Source: Stemphylium vesicarium (lineage: Eukaryota; Ascomycota; Dothideomycetes; Pleosporales; Pleosporaceae). From it: a stretch of 64,000 bases of DNA. The translations under genes and the position numbers were made by a program. Positions 55,273-64,000 of the stretch are shown one piece after another. The stretch lies in assembly GCA_004380135.1 (NCBI GenBank), contig QXCR01000142.1, forward strand, positions 1 to 64,000, given 5' to 3'. Below the pieces are notes generated by a model. It ran no database searches. It was not told the origin of the DNA and saw only the letters and a program-made list of their open reading frames with translations. Numbering within the stretch: position 1 is the first letter of the stretch; each line of letters opens with the position of its first letter.

Positions 55273-56472
55273 ATGTTTTCGCCCAGCGCCTTCTGCAGTC
55301 ATGTTCTTCGATATGTATCTCGTTCTCCTACCTCTATCTTTACAAGAAATTCGCGCCCCTTGTCCAGAAGAACTACATACATTCCAATTTCACAATTATC
55401 ATCTTTCACCACGATGAAGAGCACACCTACCATGCGCAAACTCACCGAGAACCCAAATGTACGGTGCTTGCTGGAAAAGAAAATCGGCGACATCAATGAT
55501 CTTCAGAAACGCCTCCAAGACTGCACCTTCGTTGCATTTGACACTGAAGGGGTTGGGCGAGGGTTAAATGAACTGACTCCACATGGCGAAGACGCCAGTG
55601 AACTTGGTGTGGCAATTTTGCGACCTAATGAGAGAATTCCCCATTTTGCGACAAGTTGTCTCGACTTCTACAAGCAAAACAACATAGAGGCTTTCACCTT
55701 ACGGTTATCACCGCGCAACGGCGTCCCTGCTGTGGGAACGTTGAAATCCGTCAGACCAGAGAAAGCAGGCTCTGCGCTTTACAACGCCCTAAATCACATT
55801 AAAAGCCCACGCATTCTCTTGGGTTGGGATCTGAGACACGAATTCCAATGGATTGCATCCGCATATCCCGAACTCTCAAATTTATTCACGGAATGGTGCG
55901 ATGTTCAAGACTTGGTAATGCAGCTTCAGAAAAGCATATGCCAAGGACACGGCGAAGAGGTTTTACAACCCGCTCTCATACGCACCGCCAGATCCATGGG
56001 AATTCATGACTGTTCACCTTATGCGAATCATATCGCAGCCAATGATTGTGTCAAGTCTCTGACGGTACTCTCCGGTCTCTTTCACGGTATTGCTTCTGAC
56101 TCCGACAAATGCCGCGGCCCGAACTCAGTCCAAGTCTTCCTATATCTACCCTGAAACTATCAAACGATAATCAACCAGGAGTTTCATCGCTTTACGGCTC
56201 GGATTACGACTGGTGATGGTACTTGGCTTCCTCCTCGGACACCAGACGGAGTACACAAACTCTTCGCGAAACACAAAGGACTTAAGGGCGTCGCGCGCAA
56301 CGCACAATCGAAGAAGGGAAAAGAAAACAGCGTCAGATACTGGTGAGTATCCTTTCGGAGCAAAGATCAGCTTGATCAGTTTATCAGCGGGGTTGATGGA
56401 CTTGAGCTGGAAGGCAAGACCCTTCGAGTCATAGTGAAAGATGTGGCTGTAGGACCGAGGATCGAAGGGTGA
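55273..56472 (+). pseudogene. RNase H-like (DEDD exonuclease-fold) protein gene with two in-frame TGA codons
   Basis: The frame from ATG 55273 runs 293 codons to a TGA (56152-56154). It continues in the same frame with NYQTIINQEFHRFTARITTG and KLFAKHKGLKGVARNAQSKK to VRYW, meets a second TGA (56344-56346), then reads VSFRSKDQLDQFISGVDGLE and LEGKTLRVIVKDV to the TGA at 56470-56472. The N-terminus may be a mitochondrial presequence (Arg/Ser-rich to about residue 45). FVAFDTEGVGRG and ELGVAIL, then LLGWDLRHEFQWI and ANDCVKSLTVLSGL, resemble the DEDD fold of fungal Gfd2/YDR514C-like proteins. Introns of 45-51 nt could remove each stop, but donors or branch sites are poor for the first. I favour a decaying gene; a short form of 293 residues is also possible. 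Confidence 0.55.
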
Positions 56473-56829
56473 CCGAAGGCCCTGCTCATGGACGCTTGAA
56501 GTTTTTACAGTGATATGATTTTAGTTCTCGAGTATGTGAATTCCAACATGAAGGGTTCGGGTCGGTTTGGGCTAACTTTCGTAGTGTTATTAGCACAATT
56601 GGTGAGGGTGAACACCACCTGAGAGCCCAATTCACGAGCCACCGCCGCCATTGCAGCCTTTAGCAGCGACCTGCTGCCTCGGGCCACTCACTCATCACAC
56701 GAAGCAACGCCCATACGTCGCGCAACCCAACCGTACCTCGACCTCGATTGCAACTTCTGACATTGTGCACTACTCCAACACTACAACCCCGCGCTCCAAG
56801 GCGAGTAACACAACTCACGACTGTATCTC
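56473..56829. other. Short intergenic region
   Basis: About 360 bases between two plus-strand genes, probably holding the promoter of the 2EXR-like gene. Nothing else is visible. Confidence 0.5.
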
Positions 56830-57924
56830 ATGATCTTGAAGAGATCCTTCGACACAATGATGGAAGTTAAAAAACTATTTAGAGAGACCGCAATGACACT
56901 CGACTCGCCCACCCAAAGCTTCGTCAGTACCGGCTCCGGCGCCATGGACATCGAGGACAAGGACTCAGGCTGCGACTCGGACTCGGAAGGTAGTGCCGTC
57001 GACCTCAATACCCCACCCGCATCGTCGTCGCCGTCGGCTCTGCATCTAATCAACCAAACCGATAACTTGCATCTCGCCTCATCGCCATCATCAACCGCTA
57101 CCAGTCTCCAGCCCACCACACAAACGCCGCCTTCCACAGCACCGGAGCCCCAAACATTCCACCCTTTCCTCCGTCTCTCCCTCCACCTACAAAACAAAAT
57201 CTATACCCTCGCCGCACCTACCCCACGAACCCGCTTCCTGGAACTCCACACCTACAACAGCATAGACTACATCCCTTGCCTGCGCTACATCCCCCCTCTG
57301 CCGCCTTTATTCTCCGTCTGCCGGGCCTCGCGCGCTTTGAGCGTCGGATATGAGGGTGGTGAAGTAGTGAGTTTCACGCGGGATGTGACAGGTACTGTGT
57401 TCTCGTTTTATGGGCGGAAGATCGATGCTGGGGGAGATGGAAGTGCGGGAGGAGGAGAGGAGGAGGCTGGGAGAGAGCTAGGTTTCTACCTAAATTTTTC
57501 CCGGGACATCCTCCTCCTCCCCCTCCGCTTCACAGCCTGCTGCACAACAACAGAAACAACCCGTCTATCCACCCTTACTGACATCCTTCCCGCCCACCAC
57601 CTAAAACGCATCCGGCGCGTCGTTGTGTCCTACAGTGCCCGCGACGATTACGTGCGCATGGGTACTGTGCTGAGGCCGTATGTAGGCCTTGAGACGCTTT
57701 ATTTGGGCATGAATGATGCGAAGTTGAGGAAGGGGGTGAAGAAGACGTTGAAGGCGGGGAGTTCGGGTGTGGGGGCGATGGCGCAGATGGTGGAGGGCAT
57801 TGTGAGGGAGACGGAGGATGAGGAGACGGATGATGAGGGGGAGGGAGAGGATGAGGGGAGGGAGAGGATGGCTTTTAGGGCTAGGAGGAGGATTGTGGAG
57901 GTTGAGCTGAGATTGGGGGCTTGA
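56830..57924 (+). CDS. 2EXR domain protein
   Basis: An intron-less frame of 364 residues. ATGs at codons 1, 10 and 11 are all possible starts. A disordered acidic and Ser/Thr/Pro-rich region (about 25-105) is followed by FHPFLRLSLHLQNKIYTLAA and IPPLPPLFSVCRASRALSVG, the hallmark of the fungal 2EXR family (F-x-LP-x-E-L-R-x-x-IW-like start and VCR-x-SR block). These proteins are abundant in filamentous fungi and uncharacterised. The central part has an inserted Gly/Glu-rich loop (GGDGSAGGGEEEAG). The C-terminus is strongly acidic (EDEETDDEGEGEDEG) and then Arg-rich (AFRARRRIVEVELRLG). No membrane segment or signal peptide is present. Confidence 0.8.
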   Translation: MILKRSFDTMMEVKKLFRETAMTLDSPTQSFVSTGSGAMDIEDKDSGCDSDSEGSAVDLNTPPASSSPSALHLINQTDNLHLASSPSSTATSLQPTTQTPPSTAPEPQTFHPFLRLSLHLQNKIYTLAAPTPRTRFLELHTYNSIDYIPCLRYIPPLPPLFSVCRASRALSVGYEGGEVVSFTRDVTGTVFSFYGRKIDAGGDGSAGGGEEEAGRELGFYLNFSRDILLLPLRFTACCTTTETTRLSTLTDILPAHHLKRIRRVVVSYSARDDYVRMGTVLRPYVGLETLYLGMNDAKLRKGVKKTLKAGSSGVGAMAQMVEGIVRETEDEETDDEGEGEDEGRERMAFRARRRIVEVELRLGA

Positions 57925-58146
57925 AGGTAGGTTTGTTAAGGTTTGCATGTGCCTGGGCATGAGAGTTTAGATGGCTGAAGGGAGTTCTTGGTTCTTTTTC
58001 GTTTTGAAGTATTAGTGTTACGGGGACATTGGATGCGACAACAGCATTCGATGCAAGATGTACTTCTTCCTGCTGTAAACTAGTACGGCCTACAGAGCCC
58101 TTGTAAATGAATGGCTTATGGACAAATATTCCGATCCCAGGAAACT

Positions 58147-60234
58147 TTACACAACCAACTCGCTCAAAACGGGCAATACGCCCACCCTCGGCTTCGACAG
58201 CTCAAAGCTCAGCACAGTGTGATCCATATAATACATCAAAACCCGCCACCTCCTCGGCTGTTGCATATCCTGCCCGCGATCGCATGACCCATCGAGCATA
58301 CCTAGTCTAACTGTTAGCGACCACCTACGCAGTCGAAACATTGCTCAATCAAGAGTGTAGAGAACGCTAACGAACACCACATAAACATCACATACCTTGA
58401 ACCGGCGCTACCGCAACACCAACCATCAGCCCCTCACTCCTCGCCTGCGGCACTCCCGCAACTTCATTCTCATCATCCTGCCTAAAAGGCAACAAATACT
58501 CCAACTTAAAGCCATACCGCCGGCGCGGACTGTCCTCGTCCAGGGTCCAGTAGAGTGAAAACACGCCCGCGCGACCGATGGGCGATCCGACGACGAAGAC
58601 CCCCAGCTCGGGTATCTGGGCGAAGAAACAGTGCCGATCTGGCGATGAGAGAGGCGCTGTCAGATCACCTGGATGAAGCGGTCGTCGCATTGAGACGATG
58701 TAGTCGCTTCGGTCTTGTATGTTGTCTGCTGTGAAGGGGCGCTGGACTAGGAAGACGTCTTCTTTTGTGAGGATTATGAAGGGGTCTTGAACATTGTCCT
58801 CGGCCTGTAGCAGGTTAGCTTGAGAGGGATCATTGGAATTGAGAGCGCGTCGTACGTAGATATTTTCACTAGTGGGTTGTTGGTGTTTGCTGATTGCGCA
58901 ATAAGGTAATGGTGCTGAGATTGGAGGGAGCCGTGCACTGGCTTGAGGCGCTATGCTCGCTATCAGGCCTGGTATATCTGGGAGATTCTGATGCCCCTGT
59001 AGTATGCCTTGAAGTATTTCCTGTGATTATCCTTGTCGTTAGCTTTGACAGTTTCCACAGGAGAAAGAAGGAAGCCAATGTGGAGACTCGTCGTCCAGTC
59101 ATCCTGCCACTCGCTTTGGGGGGACTTGGAGATATCACCTACCAGTTGAGCGAATTCATCTACTTGAAAATAATCGAGCTGTTGTGGTTGATCATGTGTG
59201 GCATCTTCATCTTCGTTATCGTCTTCTCCGTCACTGAATTCGTCTTCGCTCTCAATCGACTCTACATACGGTATCGGTGAGCTACGCTTCTCAACAGTAA
59301 ACCGCTTCTTCTGTGCCGTGACATCCCAAAATCTGTTAGCAACTTCTTCGGGCCCCAGCTTCTGCTCTTCTGCCAATGGTAAATGGTACGCTGATCGTGT
59401 ATCCAGCGCCAGGGTGCCCCAGGCTCCGTGGAGAACGCTCGAAGCAGCAGGGCAACTACATGTAAATCCCCATCCTAAGCTGTTGTATGGAGGCGCTTTC
59501 GAAAGGTATTTCGCATTCTTACACCATCCTAGTTGATACGTGGCTGCTTTTTGTCTCGTATGAAGATCCCACAGCACGGTCTTGCCATCGACGCAGCTGC
59601 TCAGAAGCCAACGGCCCGATTTACCGTAAAAAGACAATGCAGGTAGGTTGTTCACCGCGGAGAGAGTGAACACGGTTTCCTCTTGTCTCAAGAAGGGAAA
59701 TTGCGTGCTTAGTCTGGGTCTTTCGCGATTGTGATGCTCGATATCCAGTTCCTCATCGTCATCTGAGAGCGCATATGCGATAATGGTAATCTGATGCGTG
59801 TTTGCGCTAATGGCAATGATACGAGCCTCTCGATGTATAGCCAGGCCCCATGCGCTTGCACCGACATTACAGCGGAGAAAAACGGGAACATCGTCCTCAC
59901 TGGCAGGCTCAAGTCGGCGACTTTGTCGTTCTAAAGCTCGGTGAATCATTACGGTGCGATAACCCATCACGTCACCGTCGTCGCAAGCCACAATAACGAT
60001 TTCCTCATGACCTAGGTAGTCGACCAGGACCCGGTTGATAGAGTGAGGGTCCCGCCCATCGATACCCGGGCCACCATGGCCGGTTATAGGCGGATGGAGG
60101 ATGAGGTCAGGCTCTGAAGCAAGACTCTGATCAGGAAAACCTGGCTGATAGATATGAAGAGATGTGTTGGATGCAAGAAAGTAAAGATTATGCCGATGCG
60201 ACAATGCGGTCAAGTCGCAACGCCATGCCTTCAA
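58147..60234 (-). CDS. CRT10: CRT10-like WD40-fold protein
   Basis: The best model has four exons (60234-59059, 59020-58856, 58804-58396, 58301-58147) and gives 634 residues. Motifs include SHRHNLYFLASNTSLHIYQP, CNVGASAWGLAIHREARIIA, GKSGRWLLSSCVDGKTVLWD and, near the end, FFAQIPELGVFVVGSPIGRA. These fit the Crt10 family of beta-propeller proteins. Known: yeast Crt10 influences ribonucleotide reductase gene expression and forms part of a Rtt101-linked ubiquitin ligase adaptor set. The first intron is uncertain: a 38-nt intron (GTGGAA to CACAG) gives a smooth join (SPEILQGILQGHQ), while a 53-nt one (GTCAAA to CTACAG) also keeps phase. Introns two (51 nt) and three (94 nt) have good signals. 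Confidence 0.8.
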
Positions 60235-60927
60235 ATTTGTGGATGGGTGACGAGTGGGAAACTGAGTGAGGTCAGCACGTGATCTAACGTCTTCGCAGGA
60301 GGGTGCTCAAGTGGCCATGGACTTGTTTGAGGGTAGCTCAAAACTTGCGTCTGTGGCATGCCATGTTTTGCTGACCTGGTGGACTGCCGGCGCATCCTTT
60401 CGCAACGGACAGCTACGGCAAGATGGCAAGAAGCTGTCAGACTTACCCGACTCTTTCCACGATGCTCGCCCGTGGCAATACAGGCGACGTGTTTCTCCAT
60501 GATGTATACAGCATGTTTATCTGAGCTGGAAAGTCCAACGCGAAATGTGTGTCGCAAGACTAGAGTTGCAGAAGGTCAATGGTCCGCGTGTGTGACGTGA
60601 GCTAGCGCCGAGCGCCACTTCCTGATTGGGCTGGGTAACAAGCTCCCTGCTGTGATGCTGGAAAGAAACGTCAATGACGAATCCCACGACCAGATTACAC
60701 CACGTTCGAATTCGGGACAGTCAAAAAGGGATTGTTTTAGCGATGTGAATTTCGGCCATACAAGGCATTATAATTTTATTGCGCTAACGGCTTCATAGTA
60801 TGGGAAAGCCCTAATAATGCTCTCCTCCGTAATGTTGAATGTCAAAATGCGTCATGTCATGGTTGTAACATTCACATATATGGTAGGCTGGGCATATAGC
60901 CTGCTAGATCATTCATCCGAACGCCGT
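60235..60927. other. Intergenic region
   Basis: About 690 bases, with the promoter of the CRT10-like gene and the 3' UTR of the carrier gene. No gene or repeat was recognised. Confidence 0.5.
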
Positions 60928-62163
60928 CTAATGCTTCGCAGTAACCTTGTCGCCAGTGAGCTTCTCGACAGCTTCCTTGGCACTAGAAAGTTGTCAGTGA
61001 ATATCCAAACTGCCAATGAGAGGGCAGAACATACACATCACCCAATGCTACCATGCAGACCGTCTGCCAAACGCCAAGACCGATTCGAGGAGTAACACCA
61101 CGGTAGAGGCCCTTGATACCGTTGTTGGAGTAGATGTACTTGAACGCAGAGGCCACGTTCAGGTTCTTGGGGCGGTTGGGATCAACAGTCTTGGACTGAA
61201 GCTCCACACGGATAACCTCAATGGGCTGGTTCCATGCGCTCAAACCACCACCAAGGGCGGAAGCGGTGATCTTCTCAATCACACTGAGCTTCTCGCCGTG
61301 CTCCTTCTTCGTGACTTTGCGAATACCAGTCTCCGCGACACGGGACAGACCAAAGCGGGAACCCCAGTTGGTAACCTGGCGAACCGCGACGGCGTTGACA
61401 CCACGGTTGATACCGCGGAGACCCTCGGCGCGCCAGATACCCATGAAGGTCTCAAGCGTGCCTGGTGGCTTCGCACCAGTAGCTGCAACCTTGTGCTTTG
61501 TGATCTCGACAGTCTTCATGCAAGTGCAAAATCCCATGGTGGCATAGGCCTGCGCAAGACCACCTGTCATTCCACCAGAGATACCGGCAAGAAAGTCGGG
61601 TGCGCCGAACGATTTGGCGTAGTATTCGGCTTCCGAAGCGACGAAGAGGAGGACGGCTCCTTTGGTGGAGGCTTCGATCCAGGCCCATGGAATGAGGCCC
61701 TGGTAGACTGTACATCATTCTCGTCAGATGGGGGACTTGGAATTGGAGTTGTGGATACTAACATCCAAGCACACCACCACGCGCCCAGATACGGCCAATG
61801 GCACCACCGAAGCCTTCAGACCTGTTGGCAGCCATGGTAGTCTTGGTGACCTCCAACGGCTATCCACGGTGTCAGTTGAATCTCATGTGGAAGTGCGCCG
61901 AGATTGGCATACCTGTCCCAGAGTTGTCACTCTGTTCCCTCAGTTAGCATCGATTCCGTGGGGCTTCGTGTCAAGGTGGGCTGTGCACTTACTCGAACAT
62001 GTTGAGACCAGCACCAACTGTACAGCGAAATCAGCAAGTGTACAAATCATTGTTGCAGTTCTGAAGACTCACGCAACAAATTGCTAAACTTGACCGGCTT
62101 CTTCTCGAGCTTCGGCGCAGCGTCGCCCATGCCAGGCACGCCGGTAACAGGTGTGGAACTCAT
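60928..62163 (-). CDS. YHM2: Mitochondrial citrate/oxoglutarate carrier Yhm2
   Basis: Six exons (62163-62073, 62017-61993, 61931-61913, 61859-61763, 61707-61035, 60982-60928) give 319 residues in phase; exons 2 and 3 are only 25 and 19 nt. The first carrier repeat reads LLLGAGLNMFEVTTLGQPLE then VTKTTMAANR, where PLEVTK is the Px[DE]xx[KR] signature. YYQGL-type and PWAWIEASTKGAVLLFV segments follow. MGFCTCMKTVEITKHK is typical of Yhm2, and the third repeat has NQPIEVIRVELQSK. The end is KLTGDKVTAKH, as in yeast. Known: Yhm2 exchanges citrate for oxoglutarate across the inner membrane and supplies cytosolic NADPH; it was also found with mitochondrial DNA. Citrate synthase lies 800 nt upstream on the same strand. 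Confidence 0.95.
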
Positions 62164-62962
62164 TCTCTGGGGATCTCTTGTCGAAGATACGGGGCCTGAC
62201 CAAGGCAAAAGGGTGCTCCGTCGCAAGTGTGAGTGGTATCAAGTGTGTATGAAAAGAGAGGAAAGGGATGCATGAAAAGATGGTATGGACTTGCAAGGTG
62301 GTCTGTGTTGCTGGTTGACCGCCGACCGGCGCTATAATTGGGGTCGTCCCTGAGGCTATCGGGCTCTACCCTTGGCGCATGAGCTTCCGGCAACTGGCCC
62401 TTTCCGCGACTGCGGTGCCGGCGAAACTAGTATTGCTTTTACGCCTCTACCACGAAATCTACCGAAGCACGCTGTATTCCCCCAGTGTTGTTTCTCGTAT
62501 AGATGCACTCTGAGATAATGATACATTGCATCTCTGCGTAGGACAAGTCGTTGTTGTCGGGTCTCGGAATTCCGTGCGCGCATCGCACAGCTCAACGCTC
62601 CGTATCGGTTCCCCAACGCTCAACGAACGCCCGCGGTCAAACCCCGACGTCCCGGTTACTTTTCTTCTTAGGTTGCTTTTTATGCCCCTTCGATTGGACA
62701 GACCCTGCGCATTTTACTAGCTCCGCGGCCTGCTCACCGTCACTCTGCAAATGCTCGTAGAAAACAAGGCTGAACGGAGAGAAGATGTCTTCATGAATAC
62801 GTAGAATTACAGCAAGTCGTTCACTAAAATGTAGTCTTATAGCGCCGTAACGCTTCCATCCCTATCTTTACATTTCAAAATCTACAAGGGACTAGGTATC
62901 TTTGAATCTCAAGTAAACTCCTCCACATTCTCATCAAAGTGCAACACGTAGCAGTAACGTGT
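62164..62962. other. Intergenic region between citrate synthase and YHM2
   Basis: About 800 bases between two same-strand genes, holding the citrate synthase 3' UTR and the YHM2 promoter. Open frames on both strands have no recognisable content. Confidence 0.5.
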
Positions 62963-64000
62963 TTACAACTTAGCGCCAACAAGCTTGGCATAGGCCTCGG
63001 TGCTGAAAGACTTGGGCCTCTCAATGGGGGCACCGACGGCGCGGTCGATGATGAGCTGGGGAAGCACACCGAGAGCGCGGGATACACCGAAGAGGACAGT
63101 GTAGTAGTTCTGCTCGGTGAGGCCGTAGTACTGGAGGAGGACACCGGAGTGGGCGTCGACGTTGGGGTAGGGGTTCTTGGTCTTGCCGTGCTCGGTGAGG
63201 ACGCCGGGGGCGATCTTGTAGACCTGGCTGACGAGCTTGAACATGGGGTCGTCGGGCAGGTGCTTCTGGGCGAACTCGCGCTGGGAGACGTAGCGGGGGT
63301 CGGTCTTGCGGAGGACGGCGTGGCCGTATCCGGGAACGACCTGGCCACCCTTGAGGGTAGACCAGAGGTAGTCCTTGATGGCCTGGTCGCTGAGGTCGTT
63401 GCCAATAGCCTTCTTCATCTTCTGGAGCCAGACGAGGACCTCCTGGTTAGCAAGTCCGTGGAGAGGACCAGCAAGACCGTTCAGACCAGCAGCCAGGGAG
63501 AGGTAGGGGGAGCTAAGAGCGGATCCAACCAAGTGGGTGGTGTGGGCGCTAACGTTGCCACCCTCGTGGTCGGTGTGGATGGTGAGGTACAGGCGCATCA
63601 GCTCAACGAAGTCCTTGTTCTCGGAGAAACCGAGCTGGTTGGCCAAGTTGAACGAGTAGTCCTTGTCCTTCTGGATGGGAGCGACCTTGCCGTCCTTGTA
63701 GATGTTGCGGTAGATCTTTGCGGCGAGGGTGGGGAGCTTGGCAATGAGGTCCATAGCATCCTCAAAGGTGTGCTCCCAGTACTGGGACTTGGGCATACCC
63801 TTTGCGTAGGCCTTGGCGAAGTTGGACTCGTGCTCGAGAGCAGTGACGGCGAGGGAGAACTGGGCCATGGGGTGGAGGTCGCTAGGGCAGCGGTCGATAA
63901 GCTCCTCGACGAACTTAGGCACGTCGGAGCGGGCAGCCCACTCGGCGGAGAGGTCGCGGACTTGCTGCTCGGAGGGGACCTCGCCAGTAAGGAGGAGCCA
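62963..64000 (-). CDS. CIT1: Citrate synthase (5' end outside window), C-terminal AKL
   Basis: 346 codons run in one exon from the window edge to the stop at 62963; the N-terminus, with any mitochondrial presequence, is missing. The visible part starts WLLLTGEVPSEQQVRDLSAE and contains the active-site segments: SDLHPMAQFSLAV with the first catalytic His region, AGLNGLAGPLHGLANQEV, VPGYGHAVLRKTDPRY (catalytic His in GYGHAVLR) and NPYPNVDAHSGVLLQYYG (catalytic Asp). Reaction: oxaloacetate plus acetyl-CoA to citrate. The last residues are KLVGAKL; AKL is a PTS1 variant, so part of the enzyme could reach peroxisomes if the presequence is absent or weak. Length and identity fit the mitochondrial eukaryotic type. 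Confidence 0.96.
   Translation of the reverse strand, partial: WLLLTGEVPSEQQVRDLSAEWAARSDVPKFVEELIDRCPSDLHPMAQFSLAVTALEHESNFAKAYAKGMPKSQYWEHTFEDAMDLIAKLPTLAAKIYRNIYKDGKVAPIQKDKDYSFNLANQLGFSENKDFVELMRLYLTIHTDHEGGNVSAHTTHLVGSALSSPYLSLAAGLNGLAGPLHGLANQEVLVWLQKMKKAIGNDLSDQAIKDYLWSTLKGGQVVPGYGHAVLRKTDPRYVSQREFAQKHLPDDPMFKLVSQVYKIAPGVLTEHGKTKNPYPNVDAHSGVLLQYYGLTEQNYYTVLFGVSRALGVLPQLIIDRAVGAPIERPKSFSTEAYAKLVGAKL

Noticed and set aside
62875..63405. 176-codon Ser/Thr/Pro-rich minus-strand frame
   Set aside because: It overlaps the citrate synthase coding region in another frame; the real frame carries all the enzyme motifs.
1..64000. tRNA or rRNA genes
   Set aside because: A visual scan for A/B-box pairs in the intergenic regions found no cloverleaf candidate; a covariance search would be needed to exclude them fully.

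Overview
The window is fungal nuclear DNA, most likely from a filamentous ascomycete of the Dothideomycetes (Pleosporales-like). Evidence read from the sequence: short introns (mostly 44-90 nt) with GTRAGT-type donors, CTAAC/TACTAAC branch sites and YAG acceptors; a Velvet-domain VeA regulator; 2EXR, DUF3632 and RTA1-like families; long intergenic spaces; and a degraded Fot1/pogo transposon with stop mutations of the RIP type. The exact species cannot be named from sequence alone. Exon coordinates below were set by hand from splice signals and reading phase and were not tested against transcripts.

Layout. 1-2.03 kb: two head-to-head Fot1/pogo transposase genes (one cut by the window edge, one broken) beside the remains of an unrecognised gene. 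2.2-4.4 kb: DUF3632 protein and a secreted SGNH hydrolase. 4.4-6.75 kb: no protein gene, but a candidate box C/D snoRNA downstream of a clear spliceosomal intron. 6.75-11.65 kb: TRAPP II subunit Trs130/TRAPPC10. 12.4-13.6 kb: RTA1-like membrane protein. 17.9-19.7 kb: veA behind a 4.3-kb gene-free region. 21.5-26.7 kb: O-acetylhomoserine sulfhydrylase and a long-chain acyl-CoA synthetase ending in AKL. 27.2-31.6 kb: a disordered basic protein and a serine carboxypeptidase. 31.8-37.2 kb: a second RTA1-like protein, a Zn2Cys6 factor, a small membrane protein and Rfc4. 38.5-46.2 kb: GPI-type aspartyl protease, an effector-like small secreted gene with an in-frame TAA and a CCAT microsatellite next to its TATA box, a GPI-type protein with a duplicated Cys/His motif, and a GMC oxidoreductase broken by a stop codon. 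47.0-49.1 kb: delta-8 sphingolipid desaturase. 50.0-50.6 kb: a small uncertain gene. 51.9-56.5 kb: bicupin oxalate decarboxylase, a DUF1275 membrane protein with a decayed partial duplicate behind it, and an exonuclease-fold gene with two in-frame stops. 56.8-64 kb: 2EXR protein, CRT10-like protein, the mitochondrial citrate carrier Yhm2 and citrate synthase (5' end outside the window).

How the genes relate. Most are independent housekeeping genes. Citrate synthase and the citrate/oxoglutarate carrier lie next to each other on the same strand. Both citrate synthase and the acyl-CoA synthetase end in an AKL peroxisomal-type tripeptide. The window also holds several secreted proteins (SGNH hydrolase, carboxypeptidase, aspartyl protease, oxalate decarboxylase, GMC oxidoreductase, small cysteine-rich proteins), as expected for a saprotroph or plant-associated fungus. 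Three otherwise intact-looking genes carry in-frame stops, so lineage-specific gene loss or sequence errors should be considered.
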